Assembly (NCBI GenBank): GCA_012270125.1
Contig: JAAXIY010000024.1
Location: 1 to 37,978, forward strand
DNA length: 37,978 bases
Source of the DNA: Paracoccaceae bacterium
GTDB taxonomy: Bacteria > Pseudomonadota > Alphaproteobacteria > Rhodobacterales > Rhodobacteraceae
Reading direction: 5' to 3'
Made by a program: the position numbers and the translations under genes. Positions 32,972 through 37,978 of this stretch are shown piece after piece. The notes under the pieces are model-generated. The model was not told where the DNA came from, ran no database searches, and saw only the letters and a program-made list of their open reading frames with translations. Numbering within the stretch: position 1 is the first letter of the stretch; each line of letters opens with the position of its first letter.

Positions 32972-33002
32972 TTGCAACCAGGGCAAAAACTTGTTAGCGC
33001 AA
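32972..33002. promoter_or_regulatory. Inverted repeats in the iol divergent promoter (possible operators)
   Basis: Two near-palindromes lie between the divergent arms. TTGC and GCAA at 32972-32975 and 32983-32986 are spaced by seven bases. TTAGCGCAA (32994-33002) has the GCGC centre typical of LacI/GntR-type operators. Both could bind the same dimeric repressor that would control both arms at once. No regulator gene is in the window, so this is symmetry evidence only. Confidence 0.35.
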
Positions 33003-33057
33003 TCACTAATCACAACCTGCATATATGTCCATTCGAAATTTTAAAAAGAGAGCTAAA

Positions 33058-34920
33058 ATGGGACAAGAAACGATCAAACTTACTACCGCACAAGCGATTG
33101 TAAAATGGCTATCCAATCAGTTTATAAATATTGATGGAAAGGAATTCCATCTCTGTGGTGGAGGGTTTGGTATTTTTGGGCATGGAAACGTCACATGTTT
33201 AGGGGAAGCCTTATATGATGAGCAAGATACTCTACCGCTTTATCGTGGGCAAAATGAGCAAAGTATGGGGTTTGCAGCTGCGGGTTATGCAAAACAATGG
33301 CTGAGACAACGTTTCATGTTTTGTACTGCTAGTGCCGGACCTGGAACTGCAAATTTATTAACAGCTGCCGGATTAGCTCACGCCAATCGTCTCCCGATGT
33401 TGATGTTGTGCGGTGATACTTTCTTAACCCGATTACCTGATCCAGTTCTTCAACAAATGGAAAATTTTAGCGATCCAACCTATGGTGTCAATGATGCCTT
33501 CAAACCAGTTTGTCGATATTGGGACAGAATTACTCATCCGGCTCAAGTCATACAGTCTCTTCCAAATGCCATAGCGACTTTATTAGATCCGGCAGACTGC
33601 GGACCTGCTTTTATTGGTTTGCCACAAGACGTTCAAGGTTGGACCTATGAATATCCAACAATATTTTTTGAAAAGAAAATCCATCGTATCAGACGTCAAA
33701 CGCCAGATATTAATGAAATTCAGGATGCGGTAAATATTCTTTCAGCAGCAAAGAGACCAATAATCATCGCGGGTGGGGGTATTCAATACTCTAGGGCCAC
33801 TGATCAGCTAAAAACATTTGCAGAAAAACATCAAATTCCCGTTGTCGAAACCATTGCTGGACGTGCAAACCTAAAGGATGATCACAATCTTAATATTGGT
33901 CCCATTGGTGTTACTGGCTCTGACAGTGCAAACAACATAGCTGAAAAGGCTGATGTGATTTTAGCTGTTGGAACCCGTTTACAAGACTTTACAACTGGAT
34001 CATGGACTGCATTTTCTCTTGATGCTAAATTTATTTCTTTGAATGCCGGTCGACATGACGCTGGCAAACATATGTCACTACCTATTGTTGGGGATGCAAA
34101 AATATCATTAAATTTGCTTTCAGATAATTTGGAATACGCCGCTCCAAAAAACTGGGTTGAATTAGCTCTAAAAGAAAGAACTAAGTGGAAACAATATGTT
34201 GCGGAAAATGTTTCTGCTGGGAATAAGCCCAACTCCTATGCGCAGGCCATTGGTGTAGTAAATGATAACTGTGATAAACGAGATCGAATTGTGGCTGCTG
34301 CAGGGGGATTACCAGCAGAGGTCACGGCCAATTGGAAAACACTCGACATTAGTACGGTAGACGTAGAGTTTGGATTTTCGTGTATGGGCTATGAAATTTC
34401 TGGCGCCTGGGGTGCAAAGATTGCTCAAGATGAACGAGAGCCTACAAACGATGTGATTACATTTTGTGGTGATGGTTCTTACTTAATGCTGAATTCCGAT
34501 ATCTACTCTTCTGTTTTGTCAAAGAAAAAAATTATTGTTCTCGTTCTAGATAATGGCGGATTTGCTGTCATTAATAAATTACAAAACAATACAGGAAATG
34601 AGAGCTTTAATAACTTAATTAAAGATTGCCCAACAATACCAGAAGCCTTTGGTGTGGATTTCGTCGCTCATGCTACATCTATGGGGGCAACTGCTGAAAA
34701 AGTGGCCAATGCTAATGAACTTAAAGAAGCTTTTAAAAGGGCGAAGGCGTCAGATAAAACCTATGTGATAGTAATGGATGTTGATCCCTATGAGGGATGG
34801 ACAACAGAAGGACATGCCTGGTGGGAAGTGGGAACCCCACATGTTACAACCAACCCAAAAGTTCATGATGCGCACAAAGACTGGGAAAGTTCGCGGGTAA
34901 AGCAACGCAGGGGCGTTTGA
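33058..34920 (+). CDS. iolD: 3D-(3,5/4)-trihydroxycyclohexane-1,2-dione hydrolase IolD
   Basis: A 620-residue thiamine-diphosphate enzyme of the inositol pathway that opens the cyclic dione to 5-deoxy-glucuronate. Seen: the N-terminal TTAQAIVKWL, catalytic Glu in YRGQNEQSMGFAAAGYAK, central NAD/FAD-like domain (RPIIIAGGG), and the ThDP-binding CGDGSYLMLNSD...DNGGFAVINKLQ with Gly-Asp-Gly and Asn. ATG 33058 is preferred over the upstream start at 33025 because GAGAG lies ahead and it gives the family-like N-terminus. It begins the iolD-iolC-iolB-aldolase operon, with iolC starting two bases after its stop. Confidence 0.93.
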   Translation: MGQETIKLTTAQAIVKWLSNQFINIDGKEFHLCGGGFGIFGHGNVTCLGEALYDEQDTLPLYRGQNEQSMGFAAAGYAKQWLRQRFMFCTASAGPGTANLLTAAGLAHANRLPMLMLCGDTFLTRLPDPVLQQMENFSDPTYGVNDAFKPVCRYWDRITHPAQVIQSLPNAIATLLDPADCGPAFIGLPQDVQGWTYEYPTIFFEKKIHRIRRQTPDINEIQDAVNILSAAKRPIIIAGGGIQYSRATDQLKTFAEKHQIPVVETIAGRANLKDDHNLNIGPIGVTGSDSANNIAEKADVILAVGTRLQDFTTGSWTAFSLDAKFISLNAGRHDAGKHMSLPIVGDAKISLNLLSDNLEYAAPKNWVELALKERTKWKQYVAENVSAGNKPNSYAQAIGVVNDNCDKRDRIVAAAGGLPAEVTANWKTLDISTVDVEFGFSCMGYEISGAWGAKIAQDEREPTNDVITFCGDGSYLMLNSDIYSSVLSKKKIIVLVLDNGGFAVINKLQNNTGNESFNNLIKDCPTIPEAFGVDFVAHATSMGATAEKVANANELKEAFKRAKASDKTYVIVMDVDPYEGWTTEGHAWWEVGTPHVTTNPKVHDAHKDWESSRVKQRRGV

Positions 34921-34922
34921 TC

Positions 34923-35900
34923 ATGGACCTTCTTGAAGGAATTAAAGGCAATAAATTTGTTGTTTTTGGTCGAGCAGGTATGGACATGTTTGCCGATCCT
35001 GTTGGGACCAAGAGTGAATTTGCAGACACTTTTAAGTCTGATCTGGGAGGTTCGTCTGCAAACATATGTGTTGGACTATGTAAGTTGGGATCACAGGCTT
35101 CTCTCGTCACTTCTGTTTCCGATGATGCTGTAGGTCGGTTTTGTATAAACAAACTCAAACATTATGGGGTTGGGACTGAGTATGTAAGGGCAGTTGCCGG
35201 CGAGTTTCGGACCTCTTTAGCTATATATGAAAGCTGTATTACGGATTTTCAAAATGTTATTTACAGAAATGGCGCAGCAGATTTTGAGGTAAAACCCTCT
35301 GAAATGGATAAAGTAGATTATTCAAGGTTTTCCGCGCTGATTACGGCGGGGACAGTTTTTGCTGGGCAACCTTCTCGCGATGCAACTTTTCGAGCATTTC
35401 AAAACGCTCGGGGAGCAGGCATCCCAGTAATTTTTGATATCGATTATCGCCCCTATTCCTGGCCAAGCGCAGAAGTAGCATCGGAAGTTCTGTCACGAGC
35501 AGGTGAAGAAAGTGACATGATTGTTGGTAATGATGAAGAATTTGGTTTTATGGCTGGAGATTTTAAAAAGGGGTTGAATAAAGCTAGAGATCTCGCGTCC
35601 AGTGGAAATAGATTGATAATTTATAAAATGGGTGAAGAGGGCGCTATAACTCTCTATAATAATGAAGAAATACGAACTAGTATTTTTCCTACTACGGCCG
35701 TCAAACCTAATGGTGCGGGAGATAGTTTTATGGCTGGTCTGTTGTCGTCGATAGCCGCAGGTTTCGATTTGAAAACTTCGGTAATTCGAGGTTCTGCCTG
35801 TGCTTCTATAGTTGTTTCTCTACCAGGTTGTGCTCCAGCAATGCCTAGAGAAGAACAATTAAATGAATTTATAAAAAATAACCCTATGAAAGAAGTCTAA
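34923..35900 (+). CDS. iolC: 5-dehydro-2-deoxygluconokinase IolC (stand-alone)
   Basis: A 325-residue PfkB/ribokinase-family kinase. Seen: GRAGMDMFADP, DLGGSSANICVGLCKLG, DIDYRPYSW (an IolC hallmark), and the catalytic NGAGDSFMAGLL with the base Asp. It phosphorylates 2-deoxy-5-keto-D-gluconate. Many proteobacterial IolC proteins are fused to a C-terminal aldolase-like (DUF2090) domain of about 300 residues; here that domain is absent and a separate class II aldolase is encoded two genes later. ATG 34923 is chosen over an in-frame TTG (34917) that overlaps the iolD stop; AGGGG is about nine bases ahead. Confidence 0.92.
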   Translation: MDLLEGIKGNKFVVFGRAGMDMFADPVGTKSEFADTFKSDLGGSSANICVGLCKLGSQASLVTSVSDDAVGRFCINKLKHYGVGTEYVRAVAGEFRTSLAIYESCITDFQNVIYRNGAADFEVKPSEMDKVDYSRFSALITAGTVFAGQPSRDATFRAFQNARGAGIPVIFDIDYRPYSWPSAEVASEVLSRAGEESDMIVGNDEEFGFMAGDFKKGLNKARDLASSGNRLIIYKMGEEGAITLYNNEEIRTSIFPTTAVKPNGAGDSFMAGLLSSIAAGFDLKTSVIRGSACASIVVSLPGCAPAMPREEQLNEFIKNNPMKEV

Positions 35901-35905
35901 TTATA

Positions 35906-36748
35906 ATGCATATTGCTCCTTACGAGAACTTAAATAAACCCATCGTAGACGTTCATAACGAATTCGTTCCTCTCAATTATTTCAACATTGTTAAATTGAA
36001 AAAGGGTGAAGTGTTCGAATACTCAGTAGATGGTTATGAGACCTGTATAGTCCCTGCGACTGGAACAGTGTCAGTTGATATTGAAGGTATGACTTTTGAT
36101 CAACTAGGAAATAGAGGGGCTGACGTTTGGGATGGAGAACCCGAAGGTGTATACGTACCAACTGGAGCAAAAGTAAGAATTAAATGTCAATCTGACACAA
36201 CAGAAACTTTTGTAGCTGGAGCAAAATTCGATAAGGTTTTAGAACCTTTTGATGTTAGAAAAGCAGAAATCGACCTTGTACAGTACGGCTCAGACGAGAC
36301 GAAGACGCACCGAAAAATTAAGCATATATTAGGAGCTAATCAACATGGAAAAGTTGGAAGATTGTTGGTTAGTGAGTTGTTCACAGTAGGACAGGGTGGG
36401 TGGTCTGGATTCCCAAGTCACAAGCACGATACAGATCGTCTCCCGGATGAGACAAGGCATGATGAAACCTATAATTTTCGGTTCAAACCAAATTATGGAT
36501 CTGGCCTGCAAATGCTTCAGCGTGAAGATAATAAAGCAGGGGATGCCTATCATATAGTTGATGGTTCAACCATGTTGATAGACAAAGGATACCATCCGTG
36601 TGCTGTCTTACCAGGTTACGAAATGTATTACTTTACTATTTTGGGCGGCCTAAGCCAACGATCCTTAAAGCAGTATTTTCAACCGACCCATGAGGAACAA
36701 CTACATACAATCCCTGGCATCATGGATATGGTTGCAAAGTTTAAATGA
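35906..36748 (+). CDS. iolB: 5-deoxy-glucuronate isomerase IolB
   Basis: A 280-residue cupin-fold isomerase that converts 5-deoxy-glucuronate to 2-deoxy-5-keto-gluconate, between IolD and IolC in the pathway. Two beta-barrel halves are visible. The second carries the metal-ligand block GGWSGFPSHKHDTD and DETYNFRF, with YHPCAVLPGYEMYYF near the C-terminus. Length fits the family (about 265-275). It starts six bases after iolC and its stop overlaps the aldolase start as ATGA, so the genes are translationally coupled. Confidence 0.93.
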   Translation: MHIAPYENLNKPIVDVHNEFVPLNYFNIVKLKKGEVFEYSVDGYETCIVPATGTVSVDIEGMTFDQLGNRGADVWDGEPEGVYVPTGAKVRIKCQSDTTETFVAGAKFDKVLEPFDVRKAEIDLVQYGSDETKTHRKIKHILGANQHGKVGRLLVSELFTVGQGGWSGFPSHKHDTDRLPDETRHDETYNFRFKPNYGSGLQMLQREDNKAGDAYHIVDGSTMLIDKGYHPCAVLPGYEMYYFTILGGLSQRSLKQYFQPTHEEQLHTIPGIMDMVAKFK

Positions 36749-37575
36749 CACTCGTAACTCTCGAAAATGCACTGCAAAATGCCTTAAAAAACAACTATGC
36801 GGTCGCAGGTTTAGTAACACTTGGGTGGGAGGATATGAAAGCTTATGTAGAAGCTGCAGAAAAAGAAAATTGCCCTGTAATTCTACAAGCCGGTCCATCA
36901 TGTAGGCAGCACACTCCACTCCCGATATTAGGTAAAATGTTTAATTATTTAGCCGATAACACTGATATTCCAGTCGTTGCGCATCTTGATCACGGTTACT
37001 CTTTAGAAGAATGCAAGATCGCCATAGATAGTGGTTTCAGTTCAGTAATGTATGATGGCTCGAGAAAATCCTTGAACAAAAATATCGATGAGACAGCTAA
37101 AATTTGCGAGATAGCACATTCAGCCGGTGTTTCCTGCGAGGGTGAGATCGGTTTCGTTGGGTATTCTGGTGGAGAGGAGTCAGCCGGTACAGACCCAGAG
37201 GAAGCCTCTTTATTTGCAAAAGATACTAAAATCGATGCTATGGCGATCTCTGTAGGCAACGTTCATCTGCAGGAAAATAAAGAAGGGGGTTTAGATGAAG
37301 ATCGAATTCGATCAATCGAAGCGCTTACGGATGTTCCTTTAGTAATTCACGGAGGATCTGGAGTACCTGTCAAACAAAGAAAATATTTGTCCAGAAACTC
37401 TAAAATTTGTAAATTTAATATTGGAACAGAACTGCGGTCTGCTTTTGGCAGTGCTTTACGAAATGCCGTTAATGCCGATCATAGCCGTTTTGACCGAGTT
37501 CAAATATTAAAAGACACACACAAACCACTTGTCGATAAAACAAGAAGTGTATTAAAGGCATTTAAACCGGCCTAA
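36745..37575 (+). CDS. iolJ: Class II ketose-bisphosphate aldolase, IolJ-like
   Basis: A 276-residue zinc aldolase of the class II FBA family. Seen: PVVAHLDHGYSLE (His ligands and catalytic Asp), SSVMYDGSRK, CEGEIGFVG (Glu), and the phosphate-binding VIHGGSGVP with the second zinc His, then FNIGTELR. In an iol operon the expected reaction is cleavage of 5-dehydro-2-deoxy-gluconate 6-phosphate to dihydroxyacetone phosphate and malonate semialdehyde (IolJ). The typical AxGxxHG zinc-loop of FBA reads SVGNVHLQ here, a variation also worth checking. ATGA overlap with iolB. Confidence 0.87.
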   Translation: MTLVTLENALQNALKNNYAVAGLVTLGWEDMKAYVEAAEKENCPVILQAGPSCRQHTPLPILGKMFNYLADNTDIPVVAHLDHGYSLEECKIAIDSGFSSVMYDGSRKSLNKNIDETAKICEIAHSAGVSCEGEIGFVGYSGGEESAGTDPEEASLFAKDTKIDAMAISVGNVHLQENKEGGLDEDRIRSIEALTDVPLVIHGGSGVPVKQRKYLSRNSKICKFNIGTELRSAFGSALRNAVNADHSRFDRVQILKDTHKPLVDKTRSVLKAFKPA

Positions 37576-37634
37576 TTATAAATCTGGCTTATTTTTAGAA
37601 AAATTGTTAAACCACGCAATTAGTTTGATTAATT

Positions 37635-37978
37635 ATGGTTTCAAAACACTTGGATTATAATTCAGTAGATATAAAAAAGGCTGCTAAATTTAGTGTTGCT
37701 CCAATGATGGATTGGACTGATAGACATTGCCGATATTTTCACAGAAAATTTACAAAAAAATCACTTTTATATACCGAAATGGTTGCATCCGCAGCGCTTG
37801 TTAAAGGCAAAGCCTTCCATTTATTGGATTTTTCAAATGAAGAACACCCAGTGGCATTACAGCTTGGAGGATCGGACCCATCTCAACTTTCAGAAGCTGC
37901 TTCAATAGGTGAAGAATATGGCTATGACGAAATTAATTTAAATGTGGGCTGTCCTTCCGATCGGGTGCAATCAGGTGA
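37635..37978 (+). CDS. dusA: tRNA-dihydrouridine synthase DusA, N-terminal part (runs off the window)
   Basis: The first 114 codons of a DusA-type flavoenzyme, cut by the window end. Seen: [15 protein letters not shown] (the DusA hallmark), [22 protein letters not shown], and [14 protein letters not shown], whose Cys is the catalytic proton donor. It reduces specific uridines in the tRNA D-loop using FMN and NADPH. ATG 37635 gives the expected N-terminus. It lies 59 bp after the iol aldolase gene on the same strand but is functionally unrelated to it. Confidence 0.92.
   Translation, partial: MVSKHLDYNSVDIKKAAKFSVAPMMDWTDRHCRYFHRKFTKKSLLYTEMVASAALVKGKAFHLLDFSNEEHPVALQLGGSDPSQLSEAASIGEEYGYDEINLNVGCPSDRVQSG

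Overview
The window is AT-rich, densely packed bacterial DNA whose gene content points to a free-living, probably marine, alphaproteobacterium of the SAR116/AEGEAN/Rhodobacter-like kind. That placement is inferred from gene families only. Typical markers are a form II coxSLM operon, serine-glyoxylate aminotransferase, a phytanoyl-CoA dioxygenase family protein, many ABC and small-metabolite transporters, and an inositol catabolic cluster. I see no rRNA, tRNA, CRISPR array, transposase or prophage. I also find no recognisable transcription factor in the whole window.

Layout. Positions 1-5608 look like C2/organic-acid metabolism: the C-terminal part of an oxalate-CoA-ligase-like acyl-CoA synthetase (with an apparent one-base frameshift near position 55), a TauE/SafE exporter, a large FAD + Fe-S D-2-hydroxyacid dehydrogenase (YdiJ type), and a divergent serine-glyoxylate aminotransferase. 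Positions 5609-6255 are non-coding. They hold three DnaA-box-like sites spaced two helical turns apart beside an AT-rich tract, followed by a structured region with strong hairpins. A sirtuin-like gene without zinc cysteines follows at 6386-7129.

Positions 7146-16573 are a peptide-scavenging region. An oppA-dppB-dppC-dppDF ABC importer is read leftwards, divergent from an M20 peptidase, and an M24 aminopeptidase plus a gamma-glutamyltransferase-family hydrolase follow. Positions 16677-20016 carry small membrane and accessory genes: a NnrU/MddA-like membrane methyltransferase, PsiE-like, GFA family, a 41-residue membrane protein and a Gate-domain protein. Positions 20371-24047 are coxSLM, closed by a strong terminator.

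Positions 24156-28871 contain a XylB-like sugar dehydrogenase (SDR), an AEC transporter, a LysE exporter that appears to start at AUU, a second SDR, a PhyH dioxygenase and a secreted FKBP-rhodanese fusion. Positions 28872-29795 are the most unusual stretch: an AT-rich promoter region, a structured leader RNA with a possible pseudoknot or switch, and two tandem, apparently paralogous, two-helix small membrane proteins.

Positions 29801-37575 form an inositol / inositol-like sugar cluster arranged divergently. One arm (minus strand) has two Gfo/Idh/MocA dehydrogenases and an IolE-like protein; the other (plus strand) has iolD-iolC-iolB and an IolJ-like class II aldolase with overlapping or near-overlapping ends. 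The window ends inside a dusA-like gene.

Several starts are set from Shine-Dalgarno sequences and gene overlaps rather than the longest reading frame. Family names are from recognised motifs; no database search was possible.
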